From: Nymphaea colorata
Taxonomy: Eukaryota; Streptophyta; Magnoliopsida; Nymphaeales; Nymphaeaceae
Direction of reading: 5' to 3'
NCBI RefSeq assembly: GCF_008831285.2
Contig: NC_045144.1
Location: forward strand, 18,241,716 to 18,305,715
Length of the DNA stretch: 64,000 bases
Below the pieces are notes generated by a model. That model searched no databases. It had not been told where the DNA came from and worked only from the letters and a program-made list of their open reading frames with translations. The position numbers and the translations under genes were made by a program. Positions within the stretch are counted from its first letter, which is position 1. Each line of letters opens with the position of its first letter. This document shows positions 50,590 to 63,879 of the stretch, piece after piece.

Positions 50590-50682
50590 AGAGAGAGAGA
50601 GAGAGACTCGTGTGAAGTTGTGTAACGCATCACGGCTCTCTCTCTCGTTGGTCTCTACAGTTGAGAGAGAGAGAGAGAGAGA
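50552..50682. repeat. Compound (AT)n(AG)n with a further AG tract
   Basis: AT at 50552-50586 and AG at 50588-50606 are followed by a CT run at 50637-50645 and AG at 50663-50682, giving inverted-repeat potential. Confidence 0.9.
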
Positions 50683-50689
50683 GTATAAA

Positions 50690-53600
50690 AGCAACTTTAC
50701 AGGCCTACGGAAGAGCAGTGCGATGAAGGGTACCATCACAGGAGTAAGCAGATCTATTAAAAAGCACTGAAAAAGAAGCCCTTCTGTATTCTTTTAACGA
50801 ATGATTAAATGAAGCTAAACTCAGCTAGCCCTTTCCCTTCTGAGAAAGAATTTCTCTTTCTTTCTTTTACAATCTCTCTCTCTCTCTCTCTCCCTTCACC
50901 GCTAGTGAGCAACGAGAAAGAACTTCCTTAAAAGCAGCAGCCCCGTAACATCCGACCGCTTAAGCAAAACAGGCTTTGGTTTGAAGCAACCATTCACTCT
51001 TCTCCGACCTTTTTATTCATTGCTTGATCTCTTGGGGAACTGTGCATAACTATAAGGCGAAGCCAAGTCAAAATGCCAACAAAGCCATAAATTCACCAGA
51101 AAAATCTCGATAGAATCTTGTTGAGGTCTCTGAGTCAAAGACAGAAAAGACTACTCATGATTTATGGGGACTGCAAATATACTGCCAAAACTCTTTCTCT
51201 CTCTTCTCTCTCTCTCTCTTACCGCACCTTCATGATTTTCAGAAGCGCACACCAACAAAATGATAAAAATTTCGAGGAACTTACATTTGAAGGACCACCA
51301 TTTTGCTGTAGTTCTTGGAAAGACAGGTTTATTGGGTTTCCTGATAGAGGACAGTGTTTCAGGACAACTGCCCAACAGGGACCCTTTCTGCCATCATATT
51401 CCAAACAAGGTTAAGATCTCAGTTAAAGTAAAATGAAAGACAGTAATTCCTTTCTCTTGAATTACATAAGTAAACGTGAGTACCATGTGTATGTTTCTCT
51501 TTTTCTCACAAGGACAATACATAGAAGAAAAGACTTGAAAGCACCTAGAAATAAAAATCTTTTCTAATACGCAGAGCTTCAATATGAGTTGTTCATTATC
51601 AAGAACATGGGAAAACTGTAGGCTGGTATGATCAAGAAATTTAGAAAACTGAGAAAAATGAGACCCTTCTTTAGATGAAGGCGAAAGTTTCGTACTTACT
51701 TACAAATTTCTCTAAAAAATCATAGTCTATATGGCACGCTAAAATTAGACCTGCTTTTGCCCCTTAGGTGTCTATATGAAACGCCTACAGAAATTGAGCC
51801 GATCAATAAGTGTTAAAAAGAAGCAAGAGGATATATATATATAATGAGAGAGAAACCTTCTTCTTTTCTGGCACATTAAGGCATGAGGGGATGACATCTC
51901 ACAAGATATTAATGTTGACGTGATAGAACAAGCGGATACATGACATTAGTGTTCATAATGAACAGTGTGATCCCTAACAGTCTCCATGCATTTGGAAAAG
52001 CTTGTTCCAATACTGAAGACAACGGCATGTTCATACCTACCACGCATGGTTCACTTAGTCAAATATATTCGCAGTTTCCTGAATTGATCACTCATAACTG
52101 TTCTGCCTAAACATGTTTGCAAAATATCACCTATGAATTGCTCTTCCCAATTATAAAATTCCAAGTGTATCAATAGCTTCCCAAGATTTCTGATTTTGCC
52201 ATGAAAGGTGTTATTTTCTACTTGTCATTCAATCTTTTGCAACCATGTGTGCCAACTACCAATATCTTAATTTATAGGAGAATTTTGTAGAAAAAATATA
52301 ATCCCACCCAAGTTTGCCAATTAGGCCAAGAAATAAGTTTTTTTTTTCTTGTTTTTCATTTCTTTTCTACTGATTTCTATGAAGAAAGTGGTAGCAACTA
52401 ACTCTCCTGCAATTTCCAGAGCAGATCAGAACTTGGGCAGCAGCTCATTCACATTCATTAGCATGTCAAAATTAATCACATAATGAGAGGCTGTTACTGT
52501 TCGCTCCACATGCATGATTGCCTTTCTTTCCCACTTTTCTTGACACATCATCTGTCAACACAGTTAGCCTCTTGCAGTCTGATTGTCCCCTCACTGTTCT
52601 GCATATCACATTCACTACCCAAGCTTCTGCAAAGTGTGATGTCTCTGTCTAATAACCAGATGCAAGTACAACCACTTCATCCAAAAAGCTCACTATGCAA
52701 ACTTTTTTTTGCAGCTAGTACAGTATCACTGTCTTAATCTAGAAGAGTTGGAGCTGAGCAGATCATGGTAACTCCCCATTATTGAGATTCAAGAACAGTG
52801 AAGCATAATTGAGGTCCAAAACTTATCTTGGTTGCTTCTCCCACATCAGATGCAAGTCCTTGAGCACATACATCCAAATTGGAGCGCAATTTGTTTGAAG
52901 CATGTTGTCCTTTCTTTCTTCAATGCCAAACATTTACTTCAATTCTTCAAAGGAAAGAAGGGCGCTGAATGATGAGCCATCATTGAAGGGCATCAGTTAA
53001 TGCAGGGCTTGACATTGGGAGTTGGTTGGGGTTTGATTGGTGAGTAACTTGTGCCTCAACTCATGTATGCTTTAAAGGGCTTGTGCAAACTTGTGAAAAT
53101 GGGTTCCGTATGCCGGCCCCGAAAAAAACAAGTGTTTAGCTTGGGTTGGCTCGACTCGGCTCATTAAGAGTATTCTACATACATTTTACTCTTTCGGATT
53201 GCAAATGGATTAGATCGGGTACAAAGGACTTTGTCGGTTTGAGGGTTGCATACTCAAGAGCACATCAAGTTTGACCCATCCCCCTTCCCAACAGTGTGTG
53301 TATTTATATATATATATATATATTTGAAATTCTAATATCTTGGGTATAGATATATGATGATGTTTTGAGTTCTATATTTTTAAATTTTTAGTCATCTGAC
53401 AACATCTAACCAAACATAGGTATGTTAAATTAAAATTAACTTTAAATTGGTAAACAAACTATAAAGTTTTGAAAAAAGTGAAATAATTAATAGATTTTGC
53501 CGACCAGTCTTTCTTTAAAGCAGTTTGTGTCTATAAATAGAAAAAAAAGGGGGATGGAGCTGCTTCGGCCTCAAGCCTCAAACACAGCTGTAGCGCTCAT

Positions 53601-54381
53601 TGCCCATTTCTGCATGCCGAGAGAAACACCCAGCACTTATTATCGGGTGGGTCCCACCGGCCAATAGGGGAAATAATTTGTATTTTTGCCCCTTTGCGTG
53701 TCCAAATTATTTTATCGGTTCTTATTTACTGTTTATAAACAGTTTATTAGGTATATTTTTCGTGTCCCCAATTTAACGCCGACCCGATCTCCCAATTTTT
53801 CTCTCTCTCTAAAATGATCCCTTTGATTGCTCAAACTCTGGGCTTTTGGGCTTTTCTTCACAAAAAATATTTGAAAAAAGAGTGATTTTTTTTTTTTCTT
53901 TAGTGGCAGACCTTCGATTCTATGGTTGCAACTGTTTTTTGAAATATTTAAAAAAATTATTTTAAGTTACTTGTTATATACTTTTTTATTATATTTTTTT
54001 TACTATTTGTGAATGATTTACAACCAATTCAGTTGAATTGGCGGATCAGAAAATTGGCAGCTCACAAACTGATTTTTACAACACTCACGTAAAATATTTT
54101 TTGTTTTCTCAGGTTAGTTTGAACTAGCAGAAGCAGATAGTGTCATCATTCTTAGAATCTTAATGAAAAAAGAAAGTTTTTTAAATGAGATTATTGGGTG
54201 AAATTTGTGTTCCATTCGACTCATAGCTGAATGTTGCTGGATGACTCAATATTTAAAAACTGCTATTAAAAGTATTATGCTACAAGTGTTTATGACATAG
54301 CAATGATTTATAGTATTTTTAATGATGGTTTGAATTTATGATGCTCTTTAGTGACCAGTAGTAAATATTTAGCCATCTCAT

Positions 54382-54386
<5 letters not shown>
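50690..54386. other. Intergenic DNA, no gene supported
   Basis: CT repeats occur near 50873-50892 and 51190-51220, and a short TA tract at 53307. Around 53100-53170 GGCTCGACTCGGCTC words hint at a fragment of the GAGCTCGA-rich family. ORFs near 51118-51414 and 52483-52737 lack motifs and splice support. Confidence 0.5.

Positions 54387-54469
<83 letters not shown>
54387..54469. repeat. (TA)n microsatellite
   Basis: About 41 TA units, among the longest pure TA tracts in the window. Confidence 0.95.
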
Positions 54470-54471
<2 letters not shown>

Positions 54472-54764
54472 TTACTGGGCAGTGAACTGGATTCTCAATA
54501 GTTCAACGATAGAATTGCGGTCGATCAGATCGTACAAATTTGTTTATTTGAAAAAATTGCAAAATCTGATTTTTAGACAAACCCCAGAAACAAAAAAAAA
54601 AATCAAGTGTTTGGATGGATTATGTTATAAAATCTCATCGCATCAATTTTCTGAATATACTTATTGAAGCTAACAAACTGCAATATTTTGAGTGCTTCTT
54701 TGAATAGAGATGAAAAACAAACAACCGACTTATAGACAAAATGGCTAACTTACTCACACAGGAT

Positions 54765-54875
54765 TTCTGGATTTTCTCTTCAGGTTTGGATGTAGAAATC
54801 CTCCCGTCTCACAGCACAATTTAATCACACTCATGCATCCGTGATTGGATAGAGCTCAAGATGGTGGGAGAATTA
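54765..54875 (+). repeat. Short dispersed repeat, third copy
   Basis: It contains GGTTTGGATGTAGAAATCC, TCTCACAGCAC and GATAGAGCTCAAGATGGTGG in the same order as at 4405-4495, with a decayed version of the hairpin. It lies between the TA tracts 54387-54469 and 54962-55038. Confidence 0.65.
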
Positions 54876-54959
54876 AAACAACTTGAATTATTAGATCAAA
54901 ACTGGATTATATGTACAAATTAGCAATCGTAGTGAATTAAATCAGTAGACAAGCACTAC

Positions 54960-54961
<2 letters not shown>

Positions 54962-55040
<79 letters not shown>

Positions 55041-55054
55041 AGAGAGAGAGAGAG
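54962..55054. repeat. Compound (AT)n(GA)n microsatellite
   Basis: AT at 54962-55038 passes directly into GA at 55039-55054. Confidence 0.95.
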
Positions 55055-55831
55055 TAAATGTGAGGGATGGCCCTCTGTCCTGTTTGATAGGAACGTGGTT
55101 GTTAGTCTGCCGGTCTATCATATGACTCCTCGGTCTTAATAACTGTGTTATATATATATATATTCTCCAGAAAGGTAAAAGAAAAAAAAAGAAAGATTCA
55201 CGAAATGATCGTATGTAGGCCGACCAAATGCACACACACTGGCCAAACACAACAGTTTCTAAAACGTCATAACATGGGCGTAGACTCTCAACTTTGGTTC
55301 ACTACTAAATCATAATTAAAATACTTATCAAATGCTAATAACAACAATAAAAGATGGAGTGGCTCCGGCTCTGTCTCGGGTGGTGAAATACTTTTTCAAT
55401 TCATCCAAATGTTAGTAACAATAATAATAAAAGTAATATCTTCATAGGGATTCTACTTAACAAAAGTATTTGTCTCGTTTAAATATTTGTCTGTGAAGTT
55501 ATATATGTACATAAACTTGTCTGTTTGTTTGAGAAGAAAGGAATCGATTTGAAAGAAAGGCACTTTTTGTGAGGAGAGAATTATGTTTTACGGTCAAAAT
55601 TTTGAACTGCAATCTCGTAACTGGATAGATTTTAGTTGCGCAACCAAAGAATCTCTCTCTGTGACACAATTCCGTAAACGACGCTGACCGTACCAACTTT
55701 TTTCGGCAGTATTCCGGGAGAAAAGGGATTAGTTACCTTAGTTTTAGAACTTGTACGCCTCTCAGCGTGAGAAATAGTTACAAACGTGTATGTGTGGGTA
55801 AGCAGCGTGCTTGAATTCCTATTTGTATTTA

Positions 55832-55833
<2 letters not shown>

Positions 55834-55889
<56 letters not shown>
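55834..55889. repeat. Compound (AT)n(AG)n microsatellite
   Basis: AT at 55834-55864 passes directly into GA at 55865-55889. Confidence 0.95.
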
Positions 55890-58104
55890 TTGTGGATGTG
55901 CTCCACAAACCAATGGTTAAGAGAAAAAAAATTCCATGGCATTTTGGCTATTTAATTTTATTTTCTGTTTCTTTTTTTTTTTTAATAAATTGTGAACATG
56001 AATACTTTTAACGTAACGTGTCATTCTTAATTGATTTAGCATTTAGGAATTAGGACACCTACTCATCACACATGCACAGATACATCTCTCTAGGATCTAC
56101 AATTCTCCAGCCATTCAAAGCATGACCACTTAATGCAATGCGCAATGCATTGGGAAGGTGTGATTAGACATACTGACCGATATTATACAATGCGGGGTGT
56201 TTCTTTGTCAAACGCTGTGTGTTTCAATAATATACATGAACAATATATAAGTGTATGTATGTATATGTGTGTGTTTCAATAGTATTACGCATAGCAAGCA
56301 TGTGTTGGATGAGCCCACGGTTCATTGAATCACATGCTTTTGGCCATTCACGTACCTTCTAATATATATATATATATATATAAAATGCATATTTAGCTGC
56401 TGGTTAATAGTAAAACCCCAGGCCTGTCAACTTGCCAGGTAAGATCGCCTTGCAATTTTCATGTGTCGTGAAACTGTAGCATTGCCAAGTGTGGTGTGAT
56501 ATAAAAAAACGGGAGACATGTTTAAATAACTCAAGGTTGTGTATATATCTTGCTAGCTAGCAAGTCTCCTCCTTATGGAGCACGGCCATGTGTCGTAATG
56601 AAAAAGATGATTGATAATTATCAGCTCAAGAAACACCATCTGAGAATTGCCAGCTGGTTTTACCTGTCATAATCTAAAAGTTGGCTGAGTGGCATTAATT
56701 TAAAAGTTTTCAAAATTTAATGTACAATAATATACATAAATCAGCAAATATTTAAAGGTTTCTATATAAAAATAAAGAAATAAACAACTCCTGCCAATAT
56801 GTGACTATGCCACTAGTCATACCTATAGTCACGCATCCAACAACGTAAATTTTTTATTACGTAAGTTCTCGATGCCATGACCCGCAAGAACTAGAACAAT
56901 GTCGCCTTTAATGCAAGCTTGCTGGTAGAAAAAAATACTTTCTTGGAGCAATTAAGGGAATTAGTACATAATTGTATTGAGTTTTAAATAGAACTTGTTT
57001 GATTCTTTTTTCAATGTAGAAGAAATTTTGCATGATATTGATGAACCTTAGTAGGATAACCTTTCTCTTGGTCAATAATTCACCTTGTCACTTTTCACAA
57101 GTCCCTTTCAGTGGCGTTTCTATCTGCACAGGAATTGCAGCGTCAGTAAAACTTTTGGTGACGCTTATTCCCTCTTTGCTGACGTATTTTTTTGCACCAC
57201 TGAGGATTAATGGATTTCTTTTGGTGAAGAAGTAAGAGACATACAAATCCCACTTTCCTCCATTCTCTGTCTTGCATGTAAACATGAAACATAAAGTAAC
57301 TACATATGATATTATGATTCTGCACTCGTTGGCGTATCCAAGCTTTTAAGAGTTAGATTAGTTGCTTAATTGCCTAACTAAATTTTCATGCAACTCTAAT
57401 ATGGATGGTAAACTGTGTAGCGGCTCAACCCAGACCCGAGCTCGAGCCTTTGGTGTGACGGATCTCAAACTGCCCCTCAAAGTTTTGGTTCCAACTCGAA
57501 AAAACTACAAATCAAGACAACTATGTTAAGAACCTACTGTATAAGTCTTTGAAAAACTCTCATGATTTTGTAACAGGTGACTCAACTTTGTTACAAATTG
57601 TCACATGTTTAGATGACTAGTGTTCAAACTAAGAAAGTCCCACTCATAGGCACGTCATATTGCTTTATTTCTTTTGCTCTCTCTCTCTATCTCTCGCCGT
57701 GCCATGTGAAACATCACGATACATTAGAGAACAAGTTGGCACGGCCAGAACAGCCGGCCTTTGATGAAGAAGATTATTACAACGTGGGCATTACGCATGG
57801 ATTCTGTTTCCTTTTGTAGCTTTCTCGCTGCACATGTGGTACGAACAGAGAGCAGATCTCTGCAACACAACAATGCAGCAACCGATATTGGACCAAACCC
57901 CCCTCGTATGATTTCTGACAAATACATTAAATATACATCTACCGGTACTTAATTCACTTTCTACCTACACTGCATTGGAAAGATGCCAACGCCCTTTCTT
58001 GTTGACAGTCAACATAGAGAGCAGCCATGGACTAGTGGACCACTAATGGCCATTCTGCGCAGTTCAGATTCTGGTTCGCTTTCTTTTGTACAGAAGAGAA
58101 AAGG
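55890..58104. other. Intergenic DNA, no gene supported
   Basis: AT-rich with a TG-rich run near 56255-56275 and a TA tract at 56362. Near 56790-56830 a faint GCCACTAGTCA motif may belong to the inverted-terminus family. A CT run lies at 57675-57695. Confidence 0.5.
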
Positions 58105-58400
58105 GCAAGGATATGGCATGGCTATCCATGAATTCACTCATCCATGTGTTTATGTGATGATCTGATTGTGCATGAAGTTGGTAATGCATGTATTCATGTG
58201 ATGATGGTAGGCGATGAGTACTGTCCGAGAAGCTCATCGTGCTTACGCAGCAAGGATATGGTATGGCTATCCCCTGATTCGATCATCCATGTGTTTATGT
58301 GATGATGGTAGGATATGATCGTGCATGAAGTTGGTCATGCATGTGTTTTAGTACCGTGCATGAAGCTGATCATGCATATGCTCATGCGATGATGGTAGGG
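58105..58400. repeat. Diverged two-unit tandem repeat rich in CATGCA
   Basis: Units start at 58105 and 58250 with GCAAGGATATGG(C/T)ATGGCTATCC and both run through ATCCATGTGTTTATGTGATGAT and GTGCATGAAGTTGGT(A/C)ATGCATG. RY-type CATGCA/TGCATG words occur repeatedly in both units. Confidence 0.8.
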
Positions 58401-58722
58401 CCATGATATGCTCATGGCACCATGAAATGATTCAATTTGGTTTCTTCTTTCATCTCTTTTTCTTGCAGAGAATAGGAGTTGGAGGATCTCACGTATAATA
58501 GTATGTTGACTAAAATTAAAATGTCATAAAGATGGTTTATGATTGGATAGCTGCTTTTCAAACTTTATGAATCAAAGTAAATATGGTCTATAATTGCATT
58601 TGTAAGCAGGTGTTTTTGGAAAGTATTCTTATTACATGTGTAACCAGCAAGTGGTTGGTCATAAATTCAAACTGTTATCGCCAGTCCTTAGCAAGGAAAG
58701 CTTTACTTTGCTTGTGCGTTAA

Positions 58723-58800
58723 GGCCCGTTTGAATACATGGAACTTTATCGTAGAGTTGGAACTTTAGTTCGGCATAAAGTTCCAGCTGGAGACAAACAC
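58723..58800. mobile_element. Very short hairpin MITE candidate
   Basis: GGCCCGTTTG starts the segment and the left arm runs to GGAACTTTAT. The right arm ATAAAGTTCC...GACAAAC is its imperfect inverse. The whole is 78 bp, with TTA just upstream but no matching TTA downstream. Confidence 0.4.
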
Positions 58801-59716
58801 AAAACATTAGTAAAGAGTTTTACATTTTTGGGGAAGCAACCATGGTTAGAGCACATTAAGCATGTGTTTTTAGTTCTTGGAACCCGAGGAATGGTTTCTT
58901 TATTATTATAAATGCAAATGAGCCAGTAAAATCTGATTACCTAACTAAAACAAGACCCATTGTTCTCTAGCAAGGAAGAAAAGATCTGAAAGTACAAATT
59001 GGCGCAGATTTAGCATGGGGTTCAGGTAACCTGAACGAGAAAATGAGTCTTAAAATGAATCTTATAAGGTATAATATCCCACCTGATTATACTTAAAAAT
59101 CAGTTCTTATGTACCCAAGTCAAATTTTTATTTGGTAAACACAAGATTCAACTTTGAGTTTGGACTTCTATCGACCACCGAAAAGAAAGACAAAAAGATC
59201 ACATGTTAAATGTTCATCCTCCAAGAGAACAATTTTTTCATGTAGATCTTTTCATGAAGGTCTAATTTTGATTGCTTTTGATTCCTATTTAAAAATTTTA
59301 CTGAAAAAATCATGTTTTAAACGTAATCTTAGGGAGTATGAGAGACAGTTGGACCCGAAGCTAGCTGGTTATGTGGACACCGATGTTCTCAAGAAAATTG
59401 TGCACAAAAAAAATATATGTCTAGCGTGCGGCACGTTGGTGTCAATCGAAAGAGGCGTGAGCACTTAAATGCATGATACATGCTGCACAATTACAAGGCA
59501 AATGAACGTCGGTTTCTCCAGGCCAAGTAAAAAAGGAGCACCTCTAGTAGTATATGGAACACAGCTCACCAATATAATTTGGTGGAACTCTGAAGGCTTT
59601 TTCTCTTCTAGATCTTCAACTATTCATCTTAACTTGTTGTTGTTTTCTTCGTTACAATACTTTCATTAGCTGTTTGTTCTACCCACCAACCAAAGGCAGC
59701 CTTTTATTAATATAAG

Positions 59717-59759
<43 letters not shown>

Positions 59760-60132
59760 AGCTGATTTTGATGCGCATATCACAAACTTTTAGAATTTTC
59801 TGAGGCCAATTAGGAAAAGTGGGATAACTCTTTTGAGTCTATCTCCTTGACTTATGTAAACTGGTTGTTTGTCTTGTATGAAGTACTGAGACATTCGGGT
59901 CTATGTTTCTAGAATCTCCTCTAGGCGCTTCTCTGAGACATGGGCATTTAAATATTATCACATCAAGAAAAAGAAGACCGAAAACAAAAACTTTCGGGTC
60001 CGAGCCGGCCTGGTAACAAGGTAATGTGAAGGGTGTCAAGTTGAAGAACCTAGATCAAGTCATGACCGCGCCATTCTGTTGCTTGAGCTTTCTCATTATG
60101 TTGTTCTTGTATGGCAAGGCGGCCGAGCTCAC
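58801..60132. other. Intergenic DNA, no gene supported
   Basis: An open plus-strand frame at 59154-59468 has coding-like composition near its end but no recognisable family. A 36-base GA repeat lies at 59721-59756. Confidence 0.5.
59721..59756. repeat. (GA)n microsatellite
   Basis: About 18 GA units. Confidence 0.95.
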
Positions 60133-60142
60133 GCTTATCACC

Positions 60143-60372
60143 ACTAGCGGAGCCAGAAATTTTGACTGGTGTGGGCACTAATTCAATATGTTTTACGCTT
60201 TTGGAGGCACTTATATATATCAAATTGCTAATGTAAAAACAAATAAACTTGTTTTATGCTTTTAGAGGCACTTATATATATATATCAAATTGCTAATGTA
60301 AAAGCAAATAAACTTTGTGAAGCTGGTGTGGGCAGTTGCCCACACCACTCACCATGTGGCTCCGCCACTACT
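60143..60372. mobile_element. Best member of the GGCGGAGCCA inverted-terminus family, with 10-bp target duplication
   Basis: It begins ACTAGCGGAGCCAGAAAT and ends CATGTGGCTCCGCCACTACT. Both sides carry the perfect direct repeat GCTTATCACC (60133-60142 and 60373-60382). The interior has GTGTGGGCAGTTGCCCACAC near the right end and an internal tandem duplication of about 61 bases (60190-60315). A 9-10 bp duplication points to Mutator-like (MULE) mobilisation; 8 bp (hAT) is possible if the repeat is read shorter. Confidence 0.8.
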
Positions 60373-60382
60373 GCTTATCACC

Positions 60383-61900
60383 TCTCATGCTGACCCCATA
60401 CTTATCAGTCTCACACCTTTTCTGAAAAAAAAAAAAAGAACTAGATTGAGTGAAGGACAAGGATTTCTTTTGCCATCTTAGCATTTGCTGAGATACTGAT
60501 ATGCTGAAACAAATGGGTTGTTGGTATGTTTGTCGCGAAATCATGGAAGTTATTTAGATGATTGAAACAAAGTGGCTGGTGCATCTTCTGCTAGCCCCAC
60601 CTTAGAAATATTGTAGTTGAGAGCCCATACAATTATAAGGACCAACTAATTCTGATCACTTTGTTTCCGTTATTAGGTCCATTTTTTCTTTTCCTTTTGT
60701 CTGTCCCTTGATACATCTTCCATAATCGGTTGAATATCGGCGGGCATTTAATTGCTAAACTGCAAACTATACTTGCATTCTAGAAAGTACACCAACTTTG
60801 ACCTTGCAACAATGGATTCCTCTTACAGATTCTAAGGAACTTAAAATGGGACTTCTACCGACGGCCTTTTTCTCACGCGTCCGTGAATCCACGTTTTTTT
60901 TTTTTTGTAGTGTTGAGATAATTTGTCTTTGATCATCTGTAGCATTATTCAATTTTGGAAAAAAAAAAATGATACTGATCATACGTAATTAAGTAAATAC
61001 TCTCTCGAGTTCTACATATCTTATTGATATCTGATTATTGTTCATAAGAACTTCCATGGATCCTTCAACTTATAAAGATTGCCAACATTTTGGATTTGGA
61101 TCTTTTCGACATTTTAATATTCCAATCCGAATTGTAATCTCATATGATCATTACATCTGATTACGGCTTATAATTAGCCAATTCCTGTCATTATACATTT
61201 CTAGACATGTACATGGATGGATAACCACAGTTCTTGCAAGTTTTCACAGTTTAAGACATCAAATTGACTGGAAAGAGTCCGAACTGCACCCACTTTCGGC
61301 GAAGATGAAATCAGGTTCAGACCCACCACCCAGATTTTGAGTACAGCTCAGCTCTTCTTGTGTTCAGAAATGGAACCATCAGGATCTTTGAGCTTTAGTT
61401 CCTACCATGCTATATATGACAAATCAACAACTTTGGTGATATAAGATCAGTATGAGAGGGATCTGGATCTGTCAAGTTATTAAGATAGTCACATTTTGGA
61501 TTAGGTTGGGATATCTGACCCTTTGATCATTGGTTAGTCTGATTTGCTCAAGCATTGAATAAGGCTTAGCTAAATTGTTGGATTTGATTTGTGGTTTCAC
61601 ACCTGAATTTGTACAAGAAGACTCAAGATCAACAAGAGGCCCTCCATTGAACCTTATACAAAAATTAGCAATACAATTCTGGATGTTTGTCGGAATCCCA
61701 TTCCGAATCAGATTACGACACGTATGCTCCTACTGGATTCAGTATATTCGACGTCATATATTAGCTATAAGACGTAAGCATCCGCGCATCAAGTTGGACA
61801 AAACTTAGTTGATTTGGCCAAGGCTTGGTCCATGACCAGTCACTTTTTCTGCAGTTCTGGATGATAGAATTTGCTTTTGGAAGATTGATCAATCCAAAAA
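60383..61900. other. Intergenic DNA, no gene supported
   Basis: Contains A- and T-homopolymers (60425-60437, 60894-60906, 60959-60969) and no supported coding exon. Confidence 0.5.
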
Positions 61901-62083
61901 CAGTGGTGGAAGCAGGTGGAGGCATGTGCAGGCAACTGCCCACATAATCCCACACAAAATAGTTATTTATATACTGATACCTCATAGTTTTTGTTTTGCC
62001 ATTTACATATTGGCGTCCCTTAAAAGTATAAATTTGAGCACTCAATTAGTGTCCGTCAACCAGAAATTTTTAGCTCCACCACT
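61901..62083 (+). mobile_element. GGCGGAGCCA-family element (diverged)
   Basis: It starts CAGTGGTGGAAGCAGGTGG, contains GCAGGCAACTGCCCACA, and ends AATTTTTAGCTCCACCACTC. Confidence 0.5.
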
Positions 62084-62166
62084 CATCTGAAGTCCTTCCA
62101 TAAACATGTTTTCCAAAAGTGTAAGCAAAATATTGGTAAATGTGGAGAGCCACATCTCTCAGCAGC

Positions 62167-62352
62167 AGGGGCGGACCCAAGGGAGCCCTGGCCCTACACT
62201 CAATTTTTTTTTTCAAAAACAATTACATGTAAATTTTAAAAAAATTTACTTGTCTTATATAAAAATTTTGAAAAATGATATTTCAACCCGTGTCAATATT
62301 TAAAAACTTTAATTTGGCCCCTTCATGAAAAATTTCTGGCTCTACCCCTGCC
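62167..62352 (+). mobile_element. Dispersed element with GGGGCGGACC / GGCTCTACCCCTG ends
   Basis: It starts AGGGGCGGACCCAAGGGAGC, has a T-run and a TTTACTTGTCTTATATAAAA core, and ends AATTTCTGGCTCTACCCCTG. Same family as 18536-18711 and 31495-31672. Confidence 0.6.
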
Positions 62353-62939
62353 CAACAGGATTGCATCCGAAATCAAAGGTTGTGCAACTGGTAGGAGGAC
62401 GTTGGCATCTCGAGTCTGAGTGCTATCTTCTTGCGCAAGCCATGCATTCTTCTCAAGATGAGCTAGGAGCTAAATACATCTTAAGGGTTTTACTGATCAT
62501 ACTCCAAAAAGGTTTAGAACTGAAATTTCCAAAATTTTGTCTTAGAAAAAGTGCACAAACACATAGATAAATGCACAGTAGGGTGAGATAGAATGAGTTG
62601 AATGCCCCCAATAAAAGCTTATTTTGAATTCATTAATTTCCATTACATTCTTTAAATAATATTAATCGATGTTTATAAGCAAGCCTTCCATAGAGGACGA
62701 CTTTGTAACTTTTACTAATGTAATTAGATTATTTGACAAAAAAAAACTTGTGAATCTCTTAAATACCACTGCTAAAGGTTAACAATGTTTTTAACAACAC
62801 AAAAAAGTTAGGTTGTTTTTTTGTTACTCCCAAATCTTTATATAAGCTCTTTAAGATTTCCCAATGATCATTTCTTTTTTCATTAACATGTGATATAACT
62901 CAAATCATCTCGATGTTTGTCTCGCCTTTGAAAAGCTCG

Positions 62940-63095
62940 GTGGCAGACCTATGGACTTAATCTTAAAAAAAAATGTACATTTAAAAAATTTCATTTATTA
63001 TATATAAAAATGTTCAAAATTATATTTCAATCTCCGTTAAAATTTTGAAACTATAATTCGACTTCCGTAGTATAACATTCCTAGCTCCACCCCAG
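62940..63095 (+). mobile_element. Dispersed element, same family as 62167-62352
   Basis: It starts GTGGCAGACCTATGG and ends TCCTAGCTCCACCCCAGC, with GTTAAAATTTTGAAACTATA in the core as in 18536-18711. Confidence 0.5.
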
Positions 63096-63420
63096 CTTCC
63101 ATGTATCTCATGGCTTGGCCTTCAACTAAGACCACACTTGAGAAAAGTGAAACTAAGCCCTATGTGAGAAGCATCATTTGTTATTCTAACATCATTTGAG
63201 GTCTGTCTAATTCAACTAGTAAGCATTCACCATGTCATTATAGGATCTTACGTTTGAATAATTAGGAAAAGCATCCCATTATCAAGTGAAACTTGAAGCC
63301 CTCCTACCGGCCCTTCATCTCCCAACAAAACACTAGGGCTGTGTCGGTGTCTGGTGTTAACTCTTAATCTGTGGCGACCCCGATTGGATCTAGGTTATCA
63401 AACACAACCTTTCTGTCTTC

Positions 63421-63488
63421 TCTAAATCTCACACCTCGGACTCACACTCAAGTCTCTAAATCTCACACCTCGGACTCACACTCAAGTC
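63421..63488 (+). repeat. Perfect 34-bp direct tandem repeat
   Basis: Two identical units (63421-63454 and 63455-63488) begin TCTAAATCTCACACCTCGG. Confidence 0.95.
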
Positions 63489-63879
63489 TGTTAAGTCGCA
63501 TGAGATTGTTATGGTTGTATGACCATAGTCGATCATTCATATATTGTTTAATTTGCATCACAGCCAGATTCGAATTTGAATGGAAAAATACAGCAGATAT
63601 TTGTCTAAGAGAAAGTCGTACCATATTTGCTTGAGCCAAGCATGGACGCAACTTTTCTTGGATCAAGTCCGAATGAAATATTGTATTATATCCTTAACCA
63701 TTATCATTACCAACGGTGAAACGGATCTTTATCATCCGTCAGCTAATAACACGACTGTTCACTTTGACCACCAAAAGCGACTGGCGGGCCCCATTGAAAA
63801 ACTTCGCACCTTCACTTCGCCAGCAGATTGCCGTCGGATGAGTGAAGATGGACGGTTCTCTTTCGGTATCACCAGAAGA

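Noticed and set aside
59154-59468. 104-codon plus-strand frame with ICLACGTL
   Set aside because: No family recognised, only one weak Cys pair, and no splice or promoter support.
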